Origin: Hyposmocoma kahamanoa
Lineage: Eukaryota; Arthropoda; Insecta; Lepidoptera; Cosmopterigidae
Assembly (NCBI RefSeq): GCF_003589595.1
Contig: NW_020653726.1
Span: 11,476,122-11,540,121 of the forward strand
Length of the DNA: 64,000 nucleotides
Direction: 5' to 3'
In this document: positions 35,741 to 45,955 of the stretch, piece after piece
How the letters are laid out: each line of letters opens with the position of its first letter
Position numbering within the stretch: the stretch's first letter is position 1
The notes under the pieces: generated by a model
What the model saw: only the letters and a program-made list of their open reading frames with translations
Database searches by the model: none
Told to the model about the DNA's origin: nothing
Program-made: the position numbers and the translations under genes

Positions 35741-35880
35741 TGCCATCTTGGATTTAGAAATGAGTCCCATATTTGTATTGAACATTCCCAAACATCTCGA
35801 AAACGATACCCAACTTGCCATTATTCCAAAAATAGCGCCCGCCATCTTGGATTTAGAAATAAGTGCCATATTCGAAACCT
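35741..35880 (-). repeat. Two inverted units of the 99-bp satellite
   Basis: CCATCTTGG at 35743 and again at 35842 (99 bp apart), with TTCGAAAACGATACCCAAC-like words, shows the same unit in the opposite orientation. The array is therefore organised as seven plus-strand and two minus-strand units. Confidence 0.9.
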
Positions 35881-36801
35881 AAAACCGAAAATGCCATAAG
35901 CAAACATTAAAGAAAATAACTGTTAAAATAGATTAAAAAATCGCTTAAGAATGCTCCCCTTTTAAGAAAATAAAATATTTCAATATAAAATATTTCGCTT
36001 GAGTTACGAAAAGAAAGACATAAAATAAGCTATCAAAGTTGTACTGGTGGTGCCAACACTATAGTAGAAACAAATATATACTGTAAATTTGTTGCAATAT
36101 GTGCTCCAATTCAAATAAAATTAAAATAAATAATTATTCAATAAAGCATGAACGCAGAGCCGTTAAAAGTATTATAAAATAATTAAGTGTCCCAAACACT
36201 TACAGGAGTTAACGAAAACATTTAATGTTTATTCGAGTAAATATTAGTTCAAAATGCGCAAATAAATCGAAATTACAGGCACCACTAAAATTTACGTAAT
36301 ATAATTATTTTGATACAGAATAGCAAAATGGGGAGAAAAAAAATTCGTTACTTTGCAACACTTTCGTATCTTGTTGCCGCGAAATTATTTTTCTGTTTTA
36401 GTGAATATTTACATAAAAATATGAGTTGAAACGCATTACTTACTTGTGGAATGCGATGTTAGTGTGTATTTTGTTTGTCTGTTGTATTTTTACACCCATT
36501 TACCGCACATTTCGTCATTTTTAGCAAAAAATTTTGGAGCTGTTCGCGGTGCAATATGACCTTGAGCACTAACAGCCCGCGCGCTCCTGGGACGCGTTTG
36601 GAACCCTCTAACTTGCCTCACTTAGCGTGTGCTGTACATCCCCGAACATATTATTTGGCGATGAGGATGGGATACGTAATAATGTCGTTATACATGGGGA
36701 ATGGGCTATTTTTCTAAACCGAATGTTAAGTGTAGAGGGCTGGTTGCATTTTCTCATTTGGAATTAAAACCAAAATACTTTTAAAATTAACGCGGTTTAT
36801 T

Positions 36802-36840
36802 CCTAAAGGATGGAAAAAAAACATAGGAAATAGTCTAAGG
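36802..36840 (-). repeat. Recurrent micro-palindrome
   Basis: CCTAAAGGATGGAAAAAAAA to GGAAATAGTCTAAGG is the reverse-strand counterpart of 12034-12073. Confidence 0.6.
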
Positions 36841-36863
36841 GTTTATTGTAGCAGGTAAGAGAC

Positions 36864-36905
36864 GTCAAAATTGTCTGCGTACCTTTGTACACAGACAATT
36901 TTGAC
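36864..36905. repeat. 19-bp hairpin
   Basis: GTCAAAATTGTCTGCGTAC pairs with GTACACAGACAATTTTGAC around a 4-nt loop; one position would be a G-T pair. Confidence 0.8.
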
Positions 36906-37801
36906 AGCAGCGAGATCTTATAAAATGACTTAGATTTACGTACATTCAGCCTAGTTTAAAACAACAAATTGACGAGGATCTATTTATTCTAATATATTAA
37001 AATTAAAAACTATAAAAATAAAAAGTATTCAATACTGAGTGAATAACTTTCTCACTGTGAGTGAAATAAAAATGACAATAACAACCGACCCGTGATGAAA
37101 GTCCAATATAATAAATATATTAAAGAAAGTACAATATAACAAATAGTCACAATGTAACAATACGTGTAGTACTTTCGAAACGTAAAATGACAAAAAACGC
37201 CGCGCGTGCTAGATAAACAAAAATAAGGATTAATTATGTAACATAATAGTTGTGAAAACGGTGTATTCATTGTGTACCTGCTTGCCGGTAGTTTGTATTA
37301 TACCAATACAAAACTATTCGATGTATACGGTTGCGGTAATAGCATAACAGCCTTTTGTTTTCCGTCTACAAGGCTATTTATACTCCACAAACGTGGGCGA
37401 TAAGTGACGTACAAATATTGTCATACATTTCATTCTTTTCTTTATTATTTATTTATAGCCAGCCGTAGATTTCGTGACCATGTCTTTTATGTAACTTTCG
37501 TGGTAAAACTATTTACAAAATATGTTATTAATGTACGTTTTCCGTTACGCAGTCACGTTTTGATTTATGACTTGAGTTCTATAGTTCAATAATAGAGATT
37601 TATTTAATCAAAAATTTACATCGACAGAATGCTCGAGTCATGAATACAAATATCGTTGGTTTTCAAAATTAGTGACCCAATCCAAAGTAGTTCCTTCTTT
37701 GACTTTTTACCGAGTTTAATTCAGGTAACAAAAAAATATTGGGAACAGGTTATTGAGGTTTTCATATATTAAAATAATCATATAACAAAGGAAATGAAAT
37801 T

Positions 37802-37887
37802 GATTGAAAAAACAAACATATGCGATTTAAATTCGGAAAAATAGTTTCATTTTCTATGTGTAACAATCGCGAAAACCTAAGAACTCG
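37802..37887 (+). repeat. Dispersed family B
   Basis: TTGAAAAAACAAACATATGC, then GGAAAAATAGTTTCATTTTC and TGTGTAACAATCGCGAAAAC CTAAGAACTC, as at 170-252. Confidence 0.8.
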
Positions 37888-38066
37888 AATCATATGACAA
37901 ACTTTTCAAATAGGCGACTATTCTGTAGTTCGATGGCTTGTTATTATATTTTTATTTAGAAATGAGTTATTACCGAGTTAAGGTGTATGTAGCAGTAGAG
38001 CTCCTTGTGAAAGAGTTCGTCCAAGGAAGTATTGCCACCTTATCTATTTCTGCCGCCTAGCAGAAT

Positions 38067-40260
38067 GTGTATATGTATGTCCTAGCCGATTTCGGCTACA
38101 GCGACTGCTATTGTTTAGAATTAGAACTGCGGTTGTTTGCTCTTTCATGTGCCCTTAGATGGCTACAGTAGCCAATCTTATTGGTAAATGTTCGCAAAAA
38201 GTGGCGTTACGTAAGGACACCGTCAACATAGTAATAAAAGATGACTGCAGGCGTCTTAGCCTTGAGAGCATCACGCTTCGCATCCAGGTCTGACAGTCTC
38301 TGCTCCTCAAATGTTGTCACCTGAGTTTTCACAAAGTGCCTCCACCCAGAACGGCAACTCGACTGCATCTCCCACCTCGAGAGGTCAATGTTGCAACTTT
38401 TCATGTGTCTTTTCAGAACATCCTTGTATCTCAAGAACTGGCCGCCTTGCTTCCGCTTGCCATTCTGGATTTCAGAAAAGAAAATACGCTTCGCAACACT
38501 CGATTCAGACATGCGCGAGACGTGTCCACACCAACGTAGCTGACGCCCTGAATACCGAAGATATTCACGCGCCGAACCACATCGGTGTTTCTTACCCGAT
38601 CCGACCACTTGATGTTAAAAATGTCTCGCAGGCACTTAATGTGGAATCTATTTAACCTAGTATAGGACCCATATCTCAGAAGAATAGAGAAGGTTAGGGA
38701 GTACAATCGCTGAGTAGACGGATATATAAGATCGTGGGAATGCAGCACCTTGGATCGAAGTTTTCCGAAAGTGGACGCTGCTAATGCAATACGATGGTTT
38801 CTTTCGGAATCAAGGTCGCACATTGATGTGATAGTGCTGCCTAAGTCCTTAAACTTCTCCACCTGCTTCAGCTTCATCTCCATCCAAGAAGTATCTCAAT
38901 CGAAGTGTTGACACCATGCAGGTCCATTGCCATAACTTCAGTTTCAAACACACTAATTTTTATACCGAATCGGAAACAGGCTTTATGAACATCTGACAAC
39001 AAGGTCTGAAGTCCTTGAGGATTGTTTGATACGAACCATAGATCATCAGCATACAGAATTTCCGTGATAATTGCATGGGAAACTTTGGTGTTCGCCTTTA
39101 ACCTTGATAGGGTAAAGCCGCCTCTGTCTGTCCGGAAACGTATACCTATGCCACAAGAAGAGTTTTCTAGAACTTCTTCGACCACAACTGCAAAGTACAG
39201 TGCGAACAAGATTGGAGCGAGAACACAACCCTGCTTGACACTGCAGCTTACAGAAAAGGACCTCGACTGCTCACCGTTTACGGTTACACAACAGATCATT
39301 TCATCACGCAGAATTCGAATAATACGAACTAACTTTTCAGGGCATCCAATGTTTGTCAATATAGTCCATAAGGCCTCCCGTGGCCAAGTAATGTGCGCAC
39401 ATTCCAGGCGCCAAAAACCATTTTATGTGTATTTATAACTAACTTTTTTATTTTGCATCTTCGACCGCGAGAAGTGGGGTGCTAGGGTAACCGCGGCTAC
39501 TACCTCCCCGTAGTGGTGGGATGAGCATTTTTTTAGGACACCTTTTCTAGTCCCCTCCCCGACTAGCGAGGGAAGCAGTGCCTGTTGAAAAAGGGCTGCT
39601 TCGTCACTCAATGGTACTGCTGAATTCACGCTGTCGCCACTCTCCTTGAGCCGCCCACGCGCAGGCTTTGGACAAAGCCGAGCGTGCATTACTACCCGAC
39701 CTCTCTGCCGCTACTTGTTACCGCAGGACTTAGTCTAATTCGGAGTCCTATAAAGCAAAAGAAGTCATATGCGCCGGATATATTTAAGTGCGTAAGTGGT
39801 TGCGCAGGCACAGACGCACTCTCTTGTCCTAATTCACCAACATCTAGTAGAACGGGAGGCCGCTACGACTGGAGGTAAGTTCGGATGCAGTCTCTGGCCG
39901 ACAGCTCCTCATGACCTCAACTGTCGCCCCTCAACATTGCCTTGCTGACTCGCTGCATTAGCCAAAAACCAATTGCTTATCAGCGCGGTTTGCCTTCTGC
40001 ACCAAGCCAGGCTTCGTGTACATTGCGGGAGGTGTCCGCAAATAGATTTGCCTGCCGGAGGAAGCGTGTCCCCTCGACCAGGTTTAGCCCACGTACAAAA
40101 CGTGGTTTACCGGGGTGTGGCCGCTGCGTGCACACACAGCTACTTGGAGCCACTGGCGAGAGTGGTAGGCCGCTTATACCCACGCTGTGCGCCTCCCTGA
40201 AGGATCAGTTGACAGCATATTTCGGGTACCTGGCGCCCCACTACACCCCAACCCTACTAC
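38067..40260 (-). mobile_element. RTE-type LINE with 15-bp TSD, internally deleted
   Basis: The element is bounded by direct repeats GCCGCCTAGCAGAAT at 38052-38066 and 40261-40275. Minus-strand order: a 5' region (40260 to about 39425), the start of an ORF reading MVFGAWNVRTLL (39423-39388), which is how the AP-endonuclease domain of such elements begins, then immediately RT sequence. Essentially the whole endonuclease and N-terminal RT are missing, so the copy is about 2.2 kb. The 3' UTR contains CTACTGTAGCCATC and GTAGCCGAAATCGGCTAGG and ends in TACATATACAC-type repeats. Confidence 0.85.
38207..39423 (-). pseudogene. RTE-type RT ORF remnant
   Basis: From 39400 the RT frame reads REALWTILTNIGCPEKLVRI, then SVKQGCVLAPILFALYFAVV (block B) and ILYADDLWFVSNN (catalytic block with both aspartates). 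A frame change at about 38880 leads to KFKDLGSTITSMCDLDSERN and [16 protein letters not shown] further change at about 38500 gives [20 protein letters not shown] and [20 protein letters not shown] to a stop at 38207. This C-terminal order is usual for the RTE-like group often annotated as craniofacial development protein 2-like. The first catalytic aspartate lies in the deleted part. Confidence 0.8.
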
Positions 40261-40496
40261 GCCGCCTAGCAGAATATGAGCATTACTGCGCTCCGGTTTC
40301 GAAGGGTAAGGGTGCGGGTGAAATTACAGGCACATGGGACTTGTCAACTTATGTCTTTGGGTGCAGTAGCAATGCCCCTCAAATCTTCGTGATTTAAAGC
40401 TCTTGAGTGGTACTGCAACTGTTATGTACAGGCGTGTGACTTCCCACCAGGCGCACGACACGGTTTGTCTCGTCACTTAGTATTATAAAAAAAGGT

Positions 40497-40605
40497 TCGC
40501 GTATATTGGAGTCAGCCGTGACCATGTGACCTGTAAAGAGCTCGTAAACTTGATTTATTTGAAAAAAGAAATATACGCCATTATAATCCGAACAAAAAAT
40601 TTATC
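40497..40605 (+). repeat. Eroded family B fragment
   Basis: TCGCGTATATTGGAGTCAGC, GTGACCATGTGACCTGTAAA, GAAAAAAGAAATATACGCCA match the family B centre and arm with substitutions. Confidence 0.6.
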
Positions 40606-40629
40606 TTTGCTTTCTTTAATTAAATTTTT

Positions 40630-40862
40630 ATTGAATTGATATTCAATTATTTATTGTGAAATTACTCTACTAGTTTGTTATAATTATTAATACAAAGATC
40701 GAACACTCAGAAAAAACACTCAGAAAAAATTCCTTCAATCCGGTCGGATTCGAACCGACGTCTTCTTGCATACCCTGTCAGACGCTATACCAACTAAGCC
40801 ACGGAACGAACCAACGAACCTCACGAATTCTCCTATGTGCTTGCGTCGTGTCTTTGTACTTG
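40630..40862 (-). mobile_element. tRNA-derived SINE family D
   Basis: Minus strand: ACAAAGACACGACGCAAGCA head, then CGTGGCTTAGTTGGTATAGC (box A) and GTCGGTTCGAATCCGAC (perfect T-arm and box B), then GGATTGAAGGAATTTTTTCT and the GATCTTTGTATTAATAATTA tail shared with the 25-kb copies. Not a functional tRNA: acceptor pairing is incomplete. Confidence 0.8.
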
Positions 40863-40899
40863 GTCTTTCAACGACTTTTTAGTCGTTGAAAGACCAAGT
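40858..40899. repeat. Perfect 19-bp hairpin at SINE edge
   Basis: ACTTGGTCTTTCAACGACT and its exact reverse complement AGTCGTTGAAAGACCAAGT flank a TTTT loop. It begins at the 5' boundary of the family D copy. Confidence 0.9.
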
Positions 40900-41007
40900 T
40901 TGCTTTCTTTGTTTAAACCATTTTATATCTCTGCACTTGTAGGAGAACTCTTGCGAAGCGAGATTACATCACTGAGTCTATTTTCATGCATGCTTTAGTT
41001 TACTTAA

Positions 41008-41330
41008 GTGTCGATACTACCTCAGCTCGACTTAAAGTTTTCCCGTACTAATACGGTTCATTTTGCTTGGTCGTTGCCACTGCAAGGACACTTTATTTCA
41101 GAATTTATTTTTTTACAGTTCAGTTGATATAAAAATACGATTATTGGTGTATGTAAAGTATTTATTGAATACAGCGGCTTTCTTGTACAGTTTCGAGGTA
41201 AGTGTCTGTTTTTGTTTTATAGTGAAAATTTTTAGGAATTGTGTTTTCACACTGTATAATAATGAGTGTATATCCTCAATTTAGTATATATTTTTTCCAG
41301 AGTGATTGAGTCAACGCTTTCATTGTCTTG
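41008..41330 (+). repeat. Segment paralogous to 25390-25745
   Basis: Same landmarks in the same order (CTACCTCAGCTCG, CGTACTAATACGGTTCATT, TTTCGAGGTAAGT, GTGAAAATTTTTAGGAATT, ATCCTCAATTTAGTATATA). Non-coding. The flanking family D SINEs are on the opposite strand to those at 25 kb. Confidence 0.8.
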
Positions 41331-41409
41331 CTCTTCTCTAGGTGGGTTTTCACATTTGAGTTGATGATGATGACAATGAACTCTTTTTTAATTTTCTTTA
41401 TTAATTTTT

Positions 41410-41605
41410 ATTGAACATCGAACAGAAGATAGGAAAAAAAAACAAAAGAGAGCGAACATAAAAAAAAACCTCCTTCAACCTGATAGGACTCGAATCTACG
41501 TCTGTGCTAAACCAGGACTATAGCTCTACCAACTAAGCTACAAATCGAATCAGCGAACCTCACGAATTTCTGTGTTTGTTACAGATCTTTTGCGTTGGGT
41601 TTGTT
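41410..41605 (-). mobile_element. tRNA-derived SINE family D
   Basis: Minus strand: CCCAACGCAAAAGATCTGTA, CGTGAGGTTCGCTGATTCGA, TGTAGCTTAGTTGGTAGAGC (box A), AGATTCGAGTCCTATCAGG (box B), then AGGAGGTTTTTTTTTA. Degenerate compared with 40630-40862. Confidence 0.75.
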
Positions 41606-42581
41606 ATTTATTTATTTTTAAGGGTTATTACTTGTTGCTTATAAGTGTGATGAAGGAAAAAAATGTAAGTAAAGTTGTACAGGCATTCCGCAGAAAGATA
41701 AGTATTACAACAAATCCTCATTGGTCCAGTGTAGTAGACCTATTGATTCCATCCTTATAGGAAGGCCTTATTGAGTGGATTGCAAGTGCTCGGGTTTATA
41801 TAAGCCTTGTTATATGTTGTGAGTGTGAGTGACAGAATTAAGTTTTGCATTTGGGAGTAAAGTTATGAACCAAACGAATATAAGCGATTAGGAATACAGT
41901 AATTTCGATTACAGAGTTTGTACTGAAAAATAAATATTTGATGTATAAATGACATTTGACTAAAAAATCCCTAACGTAAATGGAATTTAATTTCATTGGC
42001 ATTTATTAAATTGAAGTTGTAAAAAAAGATACTGATAAACCATTATATTGTCAGCTGCAATATCAATTAAAATTTCCCATGTTACTCTATAAGGTAGAAT
42101 AGTCTAAAAGTTTCGAGTCGTTTGGAACAAATCCTCGGCAGGTGCGTGCTACGGGTCTAATTACATGACTGCTAACTTTTTGGGTCGGCAACGACTTGCT
42201 CCAACTCTTAACTTTCGCAAAAAACGATAAAAACCGACCCTCAGACGCCCTTCTCGTAAATAACAATAAATCACTAGGATTTTGTGCAATTTTGATGGAA
42301 CTTTTTCGGGAGCCTTTTTATAGTTTGATTTAGGTGTTGAATCACTATTACTTTAGTCATGATTGGACTATATTTGAAATAAGAACAACTTCGTTTTATT
42401 GATAAATCTTTGTGTTTTAACTTTATTATTTGAAAATAAAGTAAAAATCACTTTACTAAACTAAACTTAATCAGGAGCTAAGATTTATTTGCAATAATTT
42501 TGAAAATTCTGTTTTTATTGATATGAGCCTAAACGTAAATATTATGCTACCTATTTATGTCGCAATGTACTTAGATAAATA
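41606..42581. other. Unannotated DNA
   Basis: No gene recognised. Confidence 0.4.
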
Positions 42582-45500
42582 TTGAGAATGTCAAATCATA
42601 GAAGGTATAAGCAACACATGCTCGCAAAATCTGTAATTGTTACGGTTAATGACGTCTGCACTCAAACCTATAGTACTGTCTTTGTTAATTCGGAGCCACA
42701 AGTGGAATATGAAAAAACATCCCAGACACCGTACAAACAGAGTAGTAACGTTGTTAATGATCAGTTTTTTCGTGTATAAATCTATTAAAATCCTACATCA
42801 GAACATAGATGGCTTAATTAATAAAGCCGATTTATTGACGGTTTGTTTGGATGATATGGAATACATAGGTAAACGTATAGACATATTATGCTTTACAGAA
42901 CATAACATGGTACCTGATGATATCTGTTTATTAAGAATACCAGGTTTTATTATTGATGCGTCCTACACACGTAACAGTAGAGATGGTGGTTCTTGCATAT
43001 TAGTTCGAAAAGGTCTGAAATTTGAAGTTATCACAAATATTATAAAGTTAAATATACCTAATATTTTTGAATGCTGCGCGATAGAATTGATTGACAATAA
43101 AATAGTAATTCTGTGTGTATATAGAGTACCGAAATGTAAAGATGCTACAAGAAATTTTCAGTCATTTTTGAACCATTTTGATGATGTTCTAAACCTAATT
43201 ATATCTAATAACAAAAACAAGATTATAGTATGCGGAGACTTTAATGTAAATATTTAAAAATATCCAAATATACCATCTCGTTTATCCAGCTGATCGAGAG
43301 CTATAATCTTAAATTATCAGTTAAAGAGCCCACAAGACCCAGAAGTGGAACATGTTTAGGTAATTTTATTCATAATATACGCGGTGGAATAACTGAACTT
43401 TGTGAATTAGCTCTTTCGGACCATAAAGCACAACTCATGACATGCCCAGTTAAGCAAACCTGCACATATAATTATTGGTTCTGCATGAAACGAAACTATT
43501 GTCAAGAGAATCTTGAAAAATTTAGAAAATATCTAATTCAATTACTTTTTGTAGATGTTTACGATACTCAGGACGGACAAGAGGTTTTCTCTAGGTTCTA
43601 GTTTTAGGTAGGTATGATTTATTCAAATTACTTTATGATCTATGTTTTCCAATAGTCAAAGTGAAATTTAGGACAGAAGTGCGACCAAAATGGCTCTCTA
43701 GGGGCATTAAAAATGTAGTAAGCGTAAACGATCGCTTCTGTGGCGATATAGATTAACAAAAAGTTGCTCCCAAAAGCAAATATTTAAATTATATTCTAAA
43801 AGATACAGCCATATAATTAAGTTAACTCAAAAATCGCAAAACAATCAGTACATATATACATCGACTAACAAATCAAAGGCAACATGGGATATCATCAATA
43901 ATAACAAGCAGATAAATCCAAAGGCAACAGTAAGTAAAATCATAGTAAACGGAATATGCATCACAGATCCAAAAAGCATAGCCCAAAAATTTAATGATAA
44001 TTTCATTGACCAGGTAAAGGCTCTTAATTAAACCTTATAGAACAGTGTTTAAAAACACGTGCAATTTCAATTCCCCCAAATCTTTTTTTATGAAATCCAC
44101 TGAAATGTAAAGTTAAATTAAAAGTGTTAAAGTATGTATGTGATATTATTTCCCCTCCTTTAAGCTACATTATAAATCAATGCATTGAACAAGGGATATT
44201 CCCAAGAGAGTTAAAAACGACAGTAATAAAACCTCTCTACAAAAAAGGGATAAGGGCGAATTAGGGAACTATAGGCCAGTTGCTTTAATTCCAGTAATGT
44301 CCAAGATTTTCGAAAGAGTAATATTTAATAACCTATACTCATATCTAGAAAAAAAAATATATATTGATAGACCAACAGAAAGGCTTCCGTAAGCATAATT
44401 CTATCAATTTGGCTATCTACGAATTTCTTGATAAAATATATTCTAGGATGGACAGAGGTCAGCCTGTTTCATTATTATACATGGATCTAACCAAGGCATT
44501 TGATAATGTAAATCATACACGCTTTTGCATAAATTGTGGGTATACGGTGTAAGAGGCATTGCCCAGGAACTAATAAAATCCTACCTTAAAAATAGACTTC
44601 AGTGAATACACAGAAGTTTTGTGCATCATCGTAGAGAATAGTAAGTCAAGGAGTACCTCAAGGTAGCGTATTGGGACCATTGCTATTCTTAATATACTTA
44701 AATGACATTCCTAAATCAATTAACGACCCTGTGATATTGTTTGCGGATGATTGTACGGTAATTTATGACAATGAAACAAATATAAATACAAGTTTGAACT
44801 CTATTATTGAATGGCTTATATATAATGATCTAGTTATAAATCTTGACAAAACCAAAGTTATGAATTTTAAACCTAAGATACAATAAACCTATGCGAACTA
44901 GAGTGGTCTATGAAAGCAAGGAGTCGGTGAAACAATGACAGTAAAGTTCTTAGGTTTATATATAGATAATAATCTAAAATGGCAAATACACCTAGAATAT
45001 GTATGTGGTAAGATACTAAAGTTTTCTTATACATTGTTTAGGCTATCGAAAATAGTAAATTTAAACGCTCTAGTGACTGCCTACCATGTTTATGTAGCAA
45101 CCAACCTTAGGTATGTAATCAGTTTTTGGGGAAATGCACCGCACATTGAACGCATATTCAAAGCCCAAAAGAAATGTATTCGGGCTATATGCGGCTTGAA
45201 AAAAAAACAGATAGCTGTCAACCACATTTTAAAAATTTGAAAATACTGACTCTACCATGTTTATATGTATTTGAAATTTCACTTTTCGTAAAGCGTCATT
45301 TTCATTTATTTGAATTCGTCACACGAGCCCGCCGTTCTCATTAACTGAAAAGTAGATCATGTAAAACTGCTCTGCTTCAAAAGAGTGTAATAGTAATGGC
45401 TACGAAGGTATATAACAAACTTCCACTTGAAATTAGGAATTGCAACGATTGTGCAGAATTTAAGAAATTATTATTTAATTATCTAAATGATAGGACATTC

Positions 45501-45770
45501 TATAATATTGAAGATTTCTTATAAAATTTACATATCATATTATTAAATTTGTTATTGATTATTTTACTACTGTTATTATGTTTTTTTAGTATTATTGCAT
45601 TAATTGGACTGCATGATTATAATATTATTACAAATTATTGCATGAGAATTACTAAAACTAAGAAAACTTTGTACCCATAAGGCGGATCACAGTGATTCAT
45701 AATTCATTCTTGTAACAACTTTATAACCTGTGTATCACAAATAAACAAATGATTGATTGATGATTTGATT
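42582..45770 (+). pseudogene. Near-full Daphne-like (Jockey superfamily) LINE
   Basis: An upstream frame (42582-42779) may be the end of ORF1. ORF2 starts about 42780: KSIKILHQNIDGLINKADLL, then DILCFTEHNM, ILCVYRVPKC and IIVCGDFNVN, the AP-endonuclease domain. It ends in ALSDHKAQLM (catalytic SDH) at about 43440 after a stop at 43255. RT: LGNYRPVALIPVMSKIFERV, then YMDLTKAFDNVNH (first aspartate), GVPQGSVLGPLLFLIYLNDI (block B), ILFADDCTVIYDN (FADD), LVINLDKTKVMNF and VKFLGLYIDNNLKW. At least five frameshifts or stops break it. The 3' end has AAATGATTGATTGATGA short repeats typical of this group. Confidence 0.85.
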
Positions 45771-45955
45771 TGACTTTATTTGACATGCAATGTAATAAAA
45801 AGTGAAAGCTAATTAATAATAAAAACAAGCAATTCAAATGGGTATGTAACTCAGGTATAGAGCAATACGTAAAGACATCTGAATAAAGCCGATAACGAAT
45901 CCAATTTCGTTAATTCGTGCCTACTTCTTTAATAGAGCCACATGCGATTATACGT

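Larger units (their letters stand above)
35881..37801. other. Unannotated AT-rich DNA
   Basis: An 80-codon frame at 36475-36717 has no recognisable domain. Two palindromic modules are listed separately. Otherwise nothing. Confidence 0.4.
37989..40494 (+). mobile_element. Family A copy split by an RTE-type LINE
   Basis: The 5' part 37989-38066 (GTAGCAGTAGAGCTCCTTGT to GCCGCCTAGCAGAAT) and the 3' part 40261-40494 (GCCGCCTAGCAGAAT to ATTATAAAAAAA) overlap by exactly the 15-bp target-site duplication. Removing 38067-40260 and one duplicate restores a full family A copy. Confidence 0.9.

Noticed and set aside
36475..36717. 80-codon ORF as a gene
   Set aside because: No domain, no splice context and no supporting neighbour.
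39022..39438. Plus-strand 138-codon ORF
   Set aside because: Antisense of the RTE-type RT, which has clear YADD and block B motifs.
40740..40812. tRNA gene on the minus strand
   Set aside because: Good A and B boxes, but incomplete acceptor stem, and the same flanking body occurs at 25.9 and 41.5 kb, so it is a SINE.
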